Shown here in pieces: positions 16,129 to 25,459 of a DNA stretch of 64,000 bases. Numbering within the stretch: the first letter of the stretch is position 1; every line of letters starts with the position of its first letter. A program made the translations under genes and the position numbers. Source of the DNA: an uncultured Agathobacter sp. (GTDB lineage: Bacteria; Bacillota; Clostridia; Lachnospirales; Lachnospiraceae); the NCBI GenBank assembly GCA_944381555.1, contig CALWLL010000021.1:1-64000 (forward strand), given 5' to 3'. Below the pieces are notes generated by a model that was given only the letters and a program-made list of their open reading frames with translations, did not search any database and was not told where the DNA came from.

Positions 16129-16797
16129 TTATTCAATTACATACCCTACATTACGGACTGTCCGGATATGCTTTCCGCTTTCTCCCAGTTTTTGCCGCAG
16201 CGTCTTGATGTGCATATCCACCGTGCGGGATTCTCCTTCAAAGTCCGTTCCCCACACATGGAGCATAATATTTTCTCTCGATAACACTGCGCCGGCATTC
16301 ATCATCAAAAGCCTTAAAAGCTCATATTCTTTAAAAGTCAGTTCTACCTGCTGACTATCAGCATACACCACATGGCGCTCATGGTCAATACGAAGTTCTC
16401 CCAAAACCAGATATTTACTTTCCTCCGGTGTAGTCCTCCTAAGCAGCGCTTTTACGCGGCTGATAAGCTCCATGATGGAAAATGGCTTCTTTATATAATC
16501 ATCTGCACCGTTCTCTAACCCTTTTACCAGATCCAGCTCCTGCGTCTTTGCAGTAACCATAATCACAGGAATCATTTTTGTAGCCATAGTACTGCGCAGA
16601 CGTTTGATGATCTCATGCCCGTCCTCGTCCGGCAGCATGACGTCCAGAATAATAAGATCCGGAAGGGATTCCTTTATTTTATGATAGAAAGAGGCGGCGT
16701 CTTCAAACGCTTCCACCCTGTAACCGCTGTTCTGCAACGCAATCATTTCAATTTCCCGAATGTTACTGTCATCTTCTACAATATAAATAATAGCCAT
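16129..16797 (-). CDS. phoP: PhoP/PhoB-type response regulator
   Basis: 222 residues: receiver domain 1-120 with acidic pocket IVEDD, phospho-acceptor Asp at about 52 (IILDVMLPDEDG), the T-A switch MVTAKTQE and PFSIMELISRVKALLRR. An OmpR-type winged helix at about 128-222 includes RTVDMHIKTLRQKLGE and ends in IRTVRNVGYVIE. It binds DNA after phosphorylation by PhoR, most plausibly at the TTTACA direct repeats in front of pstS (20995-21011). It starts 27 bp after the phoU stop. Confidence 0.92.
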   Translation of the reverse strand: MAIIYIVEDDSNIREIEMIALQNSGYRVEAFEDAASFYHKIKESLPDLIILDVMLPDEDGHEIIKRLRSTMATKMIPVIMVTAKTQELDLVKGLENGADDYIKKPFSIMELISRVKALLRRTTPEESKYLVLGELRIDHERHVVYADSQQVELTFKEYELLRLLMMNAGAVLSRENIMLHVWGTDFEGESRTVDMHIKTLRQKLGESGKHIRTVRNVGYVIE

Positions 16798-16824
16798 AAT
16801 CCCTTCTCACCTTATCCGTTTGAT

Positions 16825-17475
16825 TTACATATCCTCTTTCGGCGTTTTGTCAATGGAGAAAATAACCCACTCTGCAATATTCGTTGCATGGTCTCCGATT
16901 CTCTCAAAATACTTAGCTATCAATAAGAGATCCGAAGCCTGCTCCCCATTATTTTTATCCTTATGAATCAGGTCAATCAAATCCTGCTTTGCCTCAAAAT
17001 ACAACTGGTCCACAATATCATCATGTGCAATTACTGCATTTGCTTTATCCATATCTTTTTCCACATAAGCCTCAATGCTTTGAATCAGCATCAGCATTGT
17101 TTCCGAAGCCATCTTGCGGATCAGCTCGAGATTCTGCATATACGGCTGTTTTGCAAGCATTATGGTAATCTCTGAAATATCCGATGCATGGTCTCCGATT
17201 CGTTCCATGTCCGTTACCATTTTCATTGCTGCGGAAATCACACGAAGGTCTGATGCAACCGGCTGCTGCTGCATTAAAAGCGTAAAACAGAGATTCTCGA
17301 TCTTCTTTTGCTCCCTGTCAATTTCCTCATCGGAATCCATAATCTGCTTTGCAAGCTCAATATCCTGCTTTAACAGTGCATCGATTGATTTTTGTATCGC
17401 TTCCTCAATCATTGTTCCCATATGAATCAGTTCATCATTTAACATACTAAGCTGCTCGTCGAATCTTCTTCTCAT
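16825..17475 (-). CDS. phoU: PhoU phosphate signalling protein
   Basis: 216 residues, all-helical, with the two tandem PhoU repeats: LRVISAAMKMVTDMERIGDHA (about 73-95) and LLIAKYFERIGDHATNIAEW (about 184-204). The (E/D)RIGDHA motifs bind metal ions. PhoU links the Pst transporter to PhoR and restrains it when phosphate is plentiful. Its start codon overlaps the pstB stop by one base (TAATG), the normal pst operon arrangement. Confidence 0.94.
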   Translation of the reverse strand: MRRRFDEQLSMLNDELIHMGTMIEEAIQKSIDALLKQDIELAKQIMDSDEEIDREQKKIENLCFTLLMQQQPVASDLRVISAAMKMVTDMERIGDHASDISEITIMLAKQPYMQNLELIRKMASETMLMLIQSIEAYVEKDMDKANAVIAHDDIVDQLYFEAKQDLIDLIHKDKNNGEQASDLLLIAKYFERIGDHATNIAEWVIFSIDKTPKEDM

Positions 17476-18236
17476 TAACCAAATCTCCCCGTAATATAAT
17501 CTTCTGTTCTCTTATCCCTAGGATAAGAGAAAATTGTCTTTGTATCATTAAATTCTACCATTTCTCCTACCAAAAAGAAAGCGGTATCATCGGAAATTCT
17601 TGCCGCCTGCTGCATATTGTGGGTTACTACTACGACGGTATATTTCTTTTTCAAATCCTCCATCAGTTCTTCAATCTTTAAAGTGGAAATCGGGTCAAGC
17701 GCCGATGTCGGTTCGTCCATAAGCAGTATTTCCGGGCACACCGCAAGCGCCCTAGCGATACAGATCCTTTGCTGCTGCCCGCCGGAAAGACCTAATGCAG
17801 ATTTTTTCAGCCGGTCCTTTACCTCATCAAAGATTGCCGCCCCGTGCAGACTTTCTTCAACAATCCGGTCAAGCTTTGCCTTATCCTTAATGCCATGAAT
17901 CCTCGGTCCATAAGCAATGTTGTCATAAATACTCATTGGAAACGGATTTGGCTGCTGGAATACCATCCCCACTTTCTTTCGCAGAATCGTTGTATCCACG
18001 CCCGCTCCGTAAATGTTCTCTCCGTCAAGGGTAACCTCCCCCGTAATCTTCACTCCGTCTATGAGGTCATTCATGCGGTTTAACGTCTTTAAAAAGGTTG
18101 ACTTGCCGCAGCCGGAAGGCCCGATAAATGCGGTAATGCTTCTTTCTTTAATATCCATGCTGACATTTTTTAGCGCATGGTTCTCTCCGTAGTAGAGATT
18201 TAAATCTCTTACCCTGATTTTTGTCTTCTTTTCCAT
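17475..18236 (-). CDS. pstB: Phosphate ABC transporter ATP-binding protein
   Basis: 253 residues. Walker [10 protein letters not shown] (about 38-46), Q-loop [11 protein letters not shown], signature LSGGQQQR, Walker [13 protein letters not shown] and switch His VVVTHNM. The length and the [11 protein letters not shown] stretch are characteristic of PstB. It powers phosphate import through PstA and PstC. It lies 8 bp after pstA. Confidence 0.96.
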   Translation of the reverse strand: MEKKTKIRVRDLNLYYGENHALKNVSMDIKERSITAFIGPSGCGKSTFLKTLNRMNDLIDGVKITGEVTLDGENIYGAGVDTTILRKKVGMVFQQPNPFPMSIYDNIAYGPRIHGIKDKAKLDRIVEESLHGAAIFDEVKDRLKKSALGLSGGQQQRICIARALAVCPEILLMDEPTSALDPISTLKIEELMEDLKKKYTVVVVTHNMQQAARISDDTAFFLVGEMVEFNDTKTIFSYPRDKRTEDYITGRFG

Positions 18237-18244
18237 GTATCCTC

Positions 18245-19114
18245 CTAATTAACCTTGCTTACATCAAATTTTTTCGCCAAAACCTTAGTGATGAAGTTGA
18301 TGCAAAGAACAATGACTAAAAGAACTACCGCAACGCCAAACGCTACATCATATTTTCCATCGCTCATGCTCAAATAGAGCCGGATGCTTAAGGTTCCGCC
18401 GGATTGTCCGATTTTCTCAAAAAATCCCTTAATGGCATTTGGCAAAAGGTCAGAACTACCCGCTGTATAAAGAAGCGCTGCAGATTCTCCTACAATCCTT
18501 CCGATTGCAAGAATGACACCTGTGATGATTCCAGGCATTGCAGAAGGCAGTAAAATCGTCCGGATCATATGCCATTTTCCGGAGCCAAGTCCGATTGCTC
18601 CCGTCCGGTAGCTTTCCGGCACAGTTTTTAGCGCTTCCTGCGTATTTCTGGTGACAAGAGGAAGCACCATAAGGGTAAGCGTCAGTACACCATTTATAAT
18701 AGAATACCCAAGCCCCAATGTCTCTCCAAAAAAAGTCATGCCAAATAAGCCGAATATAATAGACGGAATCCCTGCTAAGGTTTCTGTTGCAAGTTCAATT
18801 ATCCTTACCATTCTTCCTGGTTTTGCATATTCATTCAGATATACTGCCGCGCCTACACCCAGCGGCGTGGCAATGAGCATGGTAAGAATGATTATGTATA
18901 ACGTATTTATGATATTTCCTGCGATTCCCACCGTTCCCTTTAAAAAACTGGTAACTCCCGTCAGAAAACTTATGTTTACCATTCCTGCACCTTTTACAAA
19001 AACATATATCAGGATTCCCACCAGAAGAAGTACCGCCAGAAATGCACAGAAATAAATAAAAAAATACATAATAAGGTCGGAGAACCGTCGTTTTTTATTG
19101 TAAATACTTTCCAT
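18245..19114 (-). CDS. pstA: Phosphate ABC transporter permease PstA
   Basis: 289 residues, six predicted membrane helices. The permease EAA-type loop is visible as [22 protein letters not shown]. The PstA pattern includes [29 protein letters not shown] and [15 protein letters not shown]. Its start codon overlaps the pstC stop by one base. Confidence 0.95.
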   Translation of the reverse strand: MESIYNKKRRFSDLIMYFFIYFCAFLAVLLLVGILIYVFVKGAGMVNISFLTGVTSFLKGTVGIAGNIINTLYIIILTMLIATPLGVGAAVYLNEYAKPGRMVRIIELATETLAGIPSIIFGLFGMTFFGETLGLGYSIINGVLTLTLMVLPLVTRNTQEALKTVPESYRTGAIGLGSGKWHMIRTILLPSAMPGIITGVILAIGRIVGESAALLYTAGSSDLLPNAIKGFFEKIGQSGGTLSIRLYLSMSDGKYDVAFGVAVVLLVIVLCINFITKVLAKKFDVSKVN

Positions 19115-20046
19115 TACTCGGTATCTCCTTTCTTAATGATTTTTGTTAATACCACATTGATGAAAAGAATAAACGCAAACAATACCAATCCTATCGTAAA
19201 AAGCACCTGACGATGCAGACCGGATGAGTAGCTCATCTCACTGACAATGGCAGTTGTTAAAAACTTTACAGAATTAAATGGCAGCGGAAGGTTTACAGAA
19301 TTTCCGGCCACCATATTGATTGCCATAGCCTCTCCAAGAGCTCTTCCCATTCCCAGAACGACGGCTGTCATAATACCTGATTTTGCCGCAGGAAGAATGA
19401 CTTTAAAAATTGTCTGTATCTTAGTTGCTCCAAGTGCGTACGAAGCAGATTTGATACTTGGCGCTACCGCCCGGATGGAAGAGGTGCTGATATTGATTAC
19501 GGTTGGAAGAATCATAATTGCCAATACCAGAATCGCCGACAAAAGGTTTGCCCCTCCTGTAAATTGATGCGTCTTAGAACCGGCAAATACCAGTTTCTCC
19601 AGCCAGAACATAAACGGCTTTAAAATCATAATGCCGATAAGACCATAGATAACCGATGGAATTGCCGCAAGAAGTTCTACTGCGGGCTGTACAACCGCCG
19701 CCAGCTTTTTATTGGATACTTCTGCCAAAAATACCGCTGTAAGCACCCCTACCGGAACGCCTATCAGAAGAGCCAGCATTGTTCCTACAGTTGAAGTTAA
19801 AATAACGTAAAAAATCCCAAAGGCAGGCTCCTCTGCCGTCGGGCTCCACTCCGTTCCAAATAACAGCTCCAAAACCCCAACACTCGAAAGTGCCGGGGTT
19901 CCAAGATATATCATGTACGCTGTTATGGAAAAGACTGCTACAACTGCAACCACTGCAAATATTGTAAAAATTATTTTGGCAGTGTGTTCAACGAAAGATT
20001 TTCTTCTTATGTTCCCTATTATCGAGTTTGTATTTGCTTTTTCCAT
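19114..20046 (-). CDS. pstC: Phosphate ABC transporter permease PstC
   Basis: 310 residues, six predicted helices. PstC features are PVGVLTAVFLAEV, ELLAAIPSVIYGLIG, a SIKSASYALGATKIQTI coupling loop and LGMGRALGEAMAINMVAG. With PstA it forms the phosphate channel in the membrane. It begins 15 bp after the pstS stop. Confidence 0.95.
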   Translation of the reverse strand: MEKANTNSIIGNIRRKSFVEHTAKIIFTIFAVVAVVAVFSITAYMIYLGTPALSSVGVLELLFGTEWSPTAEEPAFGIFYVILTSTVGTMLALLIGVPVGVLTAVFLAEVSNKKLAAVVQPAVELLAAIPSVIYGLIGIMILKPFMFWLEKLVFAGSKTHQFTGGANLLSAILVLAIMILPTVINISTSSIRAVAPSIKSASYALGATKIQTIFKVILPAAKSGIMTAVVLGMGRALGEAMAINMVAGNSVNLPLPFNSVKFLTTAIVSEMSYSSGLHRQVLFTIGLVLFAFILFINVVLTKIIKKGDTE

Positions 20047-20061
20047 ATTTTCCTTTACCTG

Positions 20062-20904
20062 CTATTCCGGTAAGATAAGTCCAACCTGTTTAATAATTTC
20101 CTGACCTTCTTCGGAATTGATATATTCGAAGAATGCCTGTACCAGTTCGCTCTGGCTTGAGATTTCTCCCTTTGTAGCCATTACAAACGGTCTGCTTAAG
20201 CTGTAGTCACCGGCAACAATATTTGCCTCTGTCGGTTCTACGCCATCTAGTTTTACAGTTGCCACACTATCATCAATAACATCCAAAGATACATATCCAA
20301 TCGCACCCTCTGTAGCAGCTACCGTTGCAAGAACCGTTCCGGTAGAATCAAGCTCCTGTGCATAGTCACATTTATTTTCAATTCCCAATAACTCTTCAAA
20401 TGCGCCTCTTGTTCCGCTTCCTGATTCACGTCCAACTACGGTAATCGGGTGGTCTTCTCCGCCTAAATCTTTCCAGTTTGTGATTTCTCCTGTGTAAATT
20501 TTTACCAGTTCCTCTGTGCTAAGCTCTGTAACCGTATTCTCTTTATCAACAATCACTGCAATACCGTCAATTGCGATTATATTCTCAACAGCACCGCTTT
20601 CTTTTTCTTCGTCTTTTAATGATCTTGAAGCATTTCCAATTTCAACGCTGCCTGCAAGCAACTGTTCAATACCCGCAGATGAGCCATTGTACTCTACGCT
20701 CACTGTCACACCCTGATTCTTTTGCATAAAGCCTTCCTTCAGAGCTTCTGCAACCTTCTGCATAGAAGTGCTTCCTGCCAGCGTAAGGGTTCCGTTTAAG
20801 TCGCCCTCGTTTGATCCGCCTTCTGTTCCGCAGCCTGCAAATGTTCCTGCAACCAGCATCGTTGCTGTCAGTAAGGTTACGATTTTCGCCAATTTCTTCT
20901 TCAT
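20062..20904 (-). CDS. pstS: Phosphate-binding lipoprotein PstS
   Basis: 280 residues with a lipoprotein signal, lipobox LVAGTFAGC with Cys at about 25. The phosphate-binding motifs are present: TLAGSTSMQKVAEAL, SSAGIEQLLAGSVEIGNASR, VVGRESGSGTRGAFEELLG and ATEGAIGYVSLD. It captures phosphate outside the membrane for PstCA. First gene of the operon; a GGAG site precedes the ATG and PhoP-like repeats lie about 90 bp upstream. Confidence 0.95.
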   Translation of the reverse strand: MKKKLAKIVTLLTATMLVAGTFAGCGTEGGSNEGDLNGTLTLAGSTSMQKVAEALKEGFMQKNQGVTVSVEYNGSSAGIEQLLAGSVEIGNASRSLKDEEKESGAVENIIAIDGIAVIVDKENTVTELSTEELVKIYTGEITNWKDLGGEDHPITVVGRESGSGTRGAFEELLGIENKCDYAQELDSTGTVLATVAATEGAIGYVSLDVIDDSVATVKLDGVEPTEANIVAGDYSLSRPFVMATKGEISSQSELVQAFFEYINSEEGQEIIKQVGLILPE

Positions 20905-20958
20905 AATGATTTTTTCTCCTCTTTTCTGAAAAATCTTTTTTGTTTTGACACTTGTTAC

Positions 20959-21011
20959 TTTATACGAAGAAAGTAAAATCTACTATCGTCCTTTTGTAAA
21001 ATTAATGTAAA
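20959..21011 (-). promoter_or_regulatory. pst operon promoter with PhoP-type direct repeats
   Basis: On the minus strand TTTACA-TTAAT-TTTACA (20995-21011) gives two 6-mers 11 bp apart, the layout of Gram-positive PhoP boxes (consensus TTAACA, 5-bp spacing). A -10-like TATAAA lies at 20959-20964, 30 bp downstream, and another TTTTAC half site is at about 20974-20979. No good -35 is seen, as expected for an activated promoter. From here to the terminator at 21187 no gene is recognised. Confidence 0.75.
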
Positions 21012-21178
21012 AATTGAGCAGGCGGGAAAAAAGCAGTACAGTATATAGAATTTTCTGAAAGAAACTGCGACAATATTTCAGAAAAGAAGAACATGAAAAG
21101 GTCTTACCTTGATGTCTGTTTGAAAAATACGCAGGGGACTTTGTAGAATCAGCATGGATTTATTAAATGCCACACATT

Positions 21179-21243
21179 AAAAAAAACCCGAAAGACCTCT
21201 TTATTAGAATCTAATAACTATTCTTAATATAGATCTTTCGGGG
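21179..21243 (-). terminator. Intrinsic terminator of the carboxylesterase gene
   Basis: CCCGAAAGA and TCTTTCGGG form a 9-bp outer stem with an A/T-rich partly paired interior, followed on the minus strand by eight Ts. It sits 17 bases past the stop at 21260. Confidence 0.88.
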
Positions 21244-21259
21244 GAATTAGTTTAAAATC

Positions 21260-22618
21260 TTACTCTCCCACAGCCTTATTTGTGAGCATGGTCCAGATAA
21301 GCTTTCGCCTGCTGGGATTGCCCATGTGGGTATTCTTTTCCCCAAGAAGGAGAAACTTGCCGCTATTCTTGTAAGTCTGCCAGTTCAAAAGCCCATCGTC
21401 ATTGGGATTTCCGGTTTTTACAAAGTTGCACAGGTAGGTAACCATCTGTCTGGACAACTCCTGATCTTTTACAGTGAATGGTCTCCAGGAATGATCTAAA
21501 GTGCCAAACCAATACCACAAATCGGAGGAATGCCATGCCCCGCAGTCATCTCCCGGAAGCTGTCTGTCAAAAAACCAGCCATAGGCAGCCATTTCCTGCT
21601 TCTTGCACCAATCTCCTGCCATCTGATAGAGAATCGGAGGCAGGACATCCTGAGAGGTGAGACCACACATATATGGAATCTGCATCTGCTCTCCTCTTGC
21701 GACGATATTGGTTCCCTTATCTACCACAAGCCCGTTATCGATAATCGGGAAGAGGGCGCTTCCTCCTCCCTTTACCTTCTTTCTTATTTTTTGGAAGGTA
21801 TTGATAATTTGCTCCGGAGATGCTTCTTTTAATTCCTCCACCGTGTTGCAGCCACACCGTTTCATAAACTCCTGCCAGAAGGGATACGCCTCCTGACGGG
21901 CCTTACAGTTCATCATCTTATGTACGCCACATCCGCTGGACATAACAGCTCCGCGAAATAAACCATGACTAAGAGGACTTAAGCATTGCTGGGATACGCT
22001 CATGGCACCTGCGGATTGTCCCATGATGGTGATCTTGTCCGGGTCTCCGCCAAATGCCTTTATATTGTCTTTGACCCAGCAAATTGCCGTATGCTGGTCG
22101 TAAAGTCCATAGTTACCTACTCTTCCTTCGCTGTCTACCAACTGGGGAAGCGCCATAAATCCAAGGGGCCCCAGACGATAGTTGATGGTTACTCCTATAA
22201 CTCCGTGCAGAGGCCACTGGGGACAGTCAAAGTGTTTCTCATGACCGCATCCGCCCAGAAAAGCTCCTCCGTGAATATATAAAAGAACCGGAAGTTTATC
22301 TCCTGCCTTTGCATTTTCAGGAACAAAAACATTTAAAAACAGGCAGTCCTCACTATAGGTATAGGTCTCGCCTCTTCGGAACTCGTTGAAATAAAAAGCC
22401 TTTTCCGGTACATCCTCTTCGTTGTAAAAGGACCTTGGCTGATAAGCACAGTTGCCATATTCCGTAGCATCATAGATTCCATCCCAGTGCCTGATCTGCA
22501 CAGGATACTCAAAACGGCCTGCCGTTGCATATCGGATTCCCTTGTATGCAATCACCCCCTTAACTCTGCCCTCCGTACCTTTTATTTTCCCACATGGAGT
22601 TGTTATCTCATAACTCAT
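21260..22618 (-). CDS. Type B carboxylesterase/lipase family protein
   Basis: 452 residues from the ATG at 22618, chosen because GAGG lies 8 bases upstream. Alpha/beta-hydrolase features of type B esterases: EDCLFLNVFVP, oxyanion turn YIHGGAFLGG at about 114-123, and the nucleophile elbow IMGQSAGAMS with Ser at about 202. No signal peptide, so cytoplasmic. Likely substrates are short acyl or aryl esters, for instance acetyl groups from plant polysaccharides, but the substrate is not readable from sequence. Only 36 bp separate it from the divergent AraC gene, so the promoters must extend into the opposing coding sequences. Confidence 0.88.
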   Translation of the reverse strand: MSYEITTPCGKIKGTEGRVKGVIAYKGIRYATAGRFEYPVQIRHWDGIYDATEYGNCAYQPRSFYNEEDVPEKAFYFNEFRRGETYTYSEDCLFLNVFVPENAKAGDKLPVLLYIHGGAFLGGCGHEKHFDCPQWPLHGVIGVTINYRLGPLGFMALPQLVDSEGRVGNYGLYDQHTAICWVKDNIKAFGGDPDKITIMGQSAGAMSVSQQCLSPLSHGLFRGAVMSSGCGVHKMMNCKARQEAYPFWQEFMKRCGCNTVEELKEASPEQIINTFQKIRKKVKGGGSALFPIIDNGLVVDKGTNIVARGEQMQIPYMCGLTSQDVLPPILYQMAGDWCKKQEMAAYGWFFDRQLPGDDCGAWHSSDLWYWFGTLDHSWRPFTVKDQELSRQMVTYLCNFVKTGNPNDDGLLNWQTYKNSGKFLLLGEKNTHMGNPSRRKLIWTMLTNKAVGE

Positions 22619-22654
22619 ATACTTTTCCTCTCTCAAAAACAGGAGGAATACTCT

Positions 22655-23600
22655 ATGAAAATTGACGAAATAAAAACGCTATTTCCCAACTTCACGGATT
22701 TCTACACGGATCTGGAAGCAAAGAAACAGTACCTGATGGAAAAGGGACTGACGCAAAACACCAGCTTGCTTCCCTATATCAGGAACTTGAGATGTCCTCC
22801 GTCTTTGTGGACACCCATTCTGATGTAAGCATGCCTGACGAAACTATCCAGCTTCATAGTCATGGTTTTTATGAAATCATGTTTTGCCGCAGCGGATCCC
22901 TTCGCTATCTGCTGGGTGTTGACCGATACAGTATCCAGCACGGAGATATTGTTTACATACCTCCCGGCACCAGTCACCAGCCACTCCGTTTCGAAAATCA
23001 TGAGGAAGCCTATGTACGATATGTGCTCTGGGTCAGTGAACGTTTTGTAACTGCCATCAAGGACAACTTTGGGGAAGACATCGTTCCAAGCGCCCCTTTG
23101 TATTACGGACGGCAAACACTCCAATGGAAGATTTTTTTGCGAAATACTTCGGTCGCGGAGTCAATGAGGCAAAGTTTCAGGAGTCCGGCTGGCAGGCGGT
23201 GGTATCTGCCAATACGGTTGAACTTTTTGTCCATATCATGCGTGAAAGAAAGGGAGAAACCTCCCTGCACCCGGGAACAGATGTCATGGGGAAACTGGAT
23301 AAGATCATGGTCTATATTGAAAACCATCTGGCAGAGGATATCCGGATTTCCGATATTGGGCAGATGATGGCTCTCAGTGAAAGCAGCATCGATAAACTTT
23401 TTCGCTCCCAGCTCAAGACCAGTTTCCATCGTTATCTTACCCAACGCAGACTCATAGCTGCCAAGACGTTCCTAAAGGGTAACATTCCGGCAGAACAGGT
23501 TTCAGAACAAACCGGCTTTAGCGACTACTCCACCTTCTACCGCGCCTTCAAAAAAAATTTCGGTCTCTCTCCTACTGAGTTTAAAAGGCTGCAGGATTAG
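22655..23600 (+). pseudogene. AraC-family regulator with two frameshifts
   Basis: AGGAGG is 8 bases before the ATG at 22655. The protein is readable only by changing frame twice: DEIKTLFPNFTDFYTDLEAK, then (from about 22758) the cupin sensor part VDTHSDVSMPDETIQLHSHG with YIPPGTSHQPL, then (from about 23106) MEDFFAKYFGRGV through the DNA-binding helix-turn-helix pair (ISDIGQMMALSESSIDKLF; SEQTGFSDYSTFYRAFKKNF). Each break is mended by adding one base, an A in the AAAA run at 22755-22758 and a C near 23106, restoring about 315 residues. It probably regulated the divergent esterase gene. The third segment could be made as a free 158-residue DNA-binding fragment from an internal ATG. Confidence 0.85.
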
Positions 23601-23672
23601 GAGAATAATAACAGTTATAGCAGGTCTTCCCACGTGGAAGCCAGACGGATACAATTCCTAATGAATTATACC

Positions 23673-23709
23673 AAAAATCGCTGTAAGCACTATGCCTACA
23701 GCGATTTTT
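23673..23709. terminator. Bidirectional intrinsic terminator
   Basis: AAAAATCGCTGTA ... TACAGCGATTTTT forms a 12-13-bp stem with T-runs on both sides, serving the AraC gene on the plus strand and the GH43 gene on the minus strand. Confidence 0.88.
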
Positions 23710-23749
23710 CTTTTAGGGGAGCTTTTTACAGCCCCTTTTCCCTGATTCC

Positions 23750-25330
23750 TTATTCTATTGTTCCGATTTCAAAAGTACAAGCCTCTTTATTTGAACCATC
23801 TGTTAAAGAAGCTGCGCCTCCTTCTAATGTAAGATACATTCCCTCATATTTGACGGATTCGAAAGAAACGCCTTCCCCCGCGAGGCCTTCTACGGTTTTA
23901 AAGGTCTGTGCATCTGCCTGTTTTCCGTCATAATCCTGTGACAAAACTACGGTTGTCTCAGAATTTGCTGTCACATACAAGCCTGCCTTATTATAAGATT
24001 CAATGGATACATAGTATTCATTTTCTTTATCTGCTTTACCCTGTACAATTTCCCAATAGGTATCTTCTATTTTGCTGTTCTTAAAATCACTGCCAAGTGC
24101 AATGTCTTTATATGGATACTCTGTATCTGCTCCTGAATTGACAAATGCAGCGTGTGCGAACGCATCTCCTTTTATCGAAGTAATGGAGGAAATGATACCG
24201 CTGATACCTGTTGCTGTTTCTTCCAGCTTCTGGATAAACCCGCTTTCATCGATTACAAGCTCTTCCACACATGCCACACGTCTGAATCCGCTGCCATTTG
24301 GCAGCGAACCGTTGTGATATACAAAATAGGTTTTTCCTTTGAAATCAAATACCGCCGGATGATTGGTGTTCGAGGTTGCAGACGCATCCATCAGCGTATT
24401 CTGATATTCCCATACTGCTTCCATGATATTGCCGCCGTCATATGTGGCATATGCCATCCGTTCTCTCCAGCCAAATGCGTAGAAAAGATAATAAGGACCA
24501 TAGCCATAGCCATCTTCATCCGTCTGTCTGTATAACCATGCTGCTTCTGTAAAGGATGGCGGAACTGCCTGTTCTACAACATCTGTACCAAAGGTAATCT
24601 GTCCGTCATTATTAACGTCTCTTACAGATACCATGTCTTCATTCAACTCACAGATATATAATTTAGAATTTCCCCACATCATATATCTCTTTTCATTTCC
24701 GTATGGGTCTTTATCAATCCAGATAGTCGGATCGATGTCATTCCATGCAGAAGTTTCGTTTTCGGTAAAAGAGCCTTTTACTAAAGCTGTTCCTATGTCA
24801 ACAAAAGGACCTGTCGGGCTGTCGGATACGGCCACCCCGATTGACTGCTTTCCGGCGTCTGTACTGTCCCACGAACAGAAGTAGAGATAGTACTTGTCCT
24901 TCCCTGCTTCTTTATCATAGTATTTTGCAACCTGACCTGCCCATGCAGAGTTTTTCTCTCCCCAGCTTACGTCCTTCATGGACATTACAACGCCTTCGTA
25001 TGTCCAGTTTACCATATCCTTAGATGAGTAACACTGATACTCCGGGATTACATAAGCATCGTTTGTAGAGGTATCATGCCCTGTGTAAAGATAAACCGTA
25101 TCTCCGTCCACAAGTACCGATGGGTCTCCGCCATACGTCAGTTTTCCTTCTGCGTCAAATCCACTGATTGGATTACCATACTGGCTCTTATCAATCACAA
25201 GTGGGTCAATGATGCCATCATCTTTTGCGCCTGTTTCTGTGTCTGTTCCGGTTGCCGTGCTATTGCCGCACCCAAACGTGGTCATTGCCATAGCACCTAG
25301 CATGAGTAAACAAATGAGTTTCTTTTTCAT
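23750..25330 (-). CDS. GH43-type lipoprotein with C-terminal beta-trefoil-like domain
   Basis: 526 residues, lipobox MAMTTFGC with Cys at about 21. The five-bladed propeller of family GH43 spans about 55-375: catalytic base Asp in TYGGDPSVL (about 69), pKa-tuning Asp in WNDIDPTIW (about 200), acid Glu in SFTEAAWLYR (about 262). The remaining 150 residues (YVSIESYNKAGLYVTANSET, then EGMYLTLEGGA repeats) look like an AbfB/beta-trefoil carbohydrate-binding module. The family removes arabinose or xylose from plant arabinoxylan and arabinan. Anchored on the outer face of the membrane. Monocistronic. Confidence 0.88.
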   Translation of the reverse strand: MKKKLICLLMLGAMAMTTFGCGNSTATGTDTETGAKDDGIIDPLVIDKSQYGNPISGFDAEGKLTYGGDPSVLVDGDTVYLYTGHDTSTNDAYVIPEYQCYSSKDMVNWTYEGVVMSMKDVSWGEKNSAWAGQVAKYYDKEAGKDKYYLYFCSWDSTDAGKQSIGVAVSDSPTGPFVDIGTALVKGSFTENETSAWNDIDPTIWIDKDPYGNEKRYMMWGNSKLYICELNEDMVSVRDVNNDGQITFGTDVVEQAVPPSFTEAAWLYRQTDEDGYGYGPYYLFYAFGWRERMAYATYDGGNIMEAVWEYQNTLMDASATSNTNHPAVFDFKGKTYFVYHNGSLPNGSGFRRVACVEELVIDESGFIQKLEETATGISGIISSITSIKGDAFAHAAFVNSGADTEYPYKDIALGSDFKNSKIEDTYWEIVQGKADKENEYYVSIESYNKAGLYVTANSETTVVLSQDYDGKQADAQTFKTVEGLAGEGVSFESVKYEGMYLTLEGGAASLTDGSNKEACTFEIGTIE

Positions 25331-25422
25331 AGTTTTCCGATTCCTTCCTATAGTATTCCCCTAAATTTTAATAAAGCCCAAATTATTTTAACATATTCCA
25401 AAACGCATTGCTATATTTTTCC

Positions 25423-25450
25423 AAAAAAAGATGCTGCATTAGGCAGCACC
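25423..25450 (-). terminator. Intrinsic terminator of the metF-metH operon
   Basis: GGTGCTGC-CTAAT-GCAGCATC stem followed by seven Ts on the minus strand, just past the metH stop at 25460. Confidence 0.88.
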
Positions 25451-25459
25451 TTTTACTTA

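Noticed and set aside
21001..21178. Small plus-strand frame of 17 codons near 21092
   Set aside because: No ribosome-binding site and no coding pattern; kept as non-coding sequence between the pst promoter and the esterase terminator.
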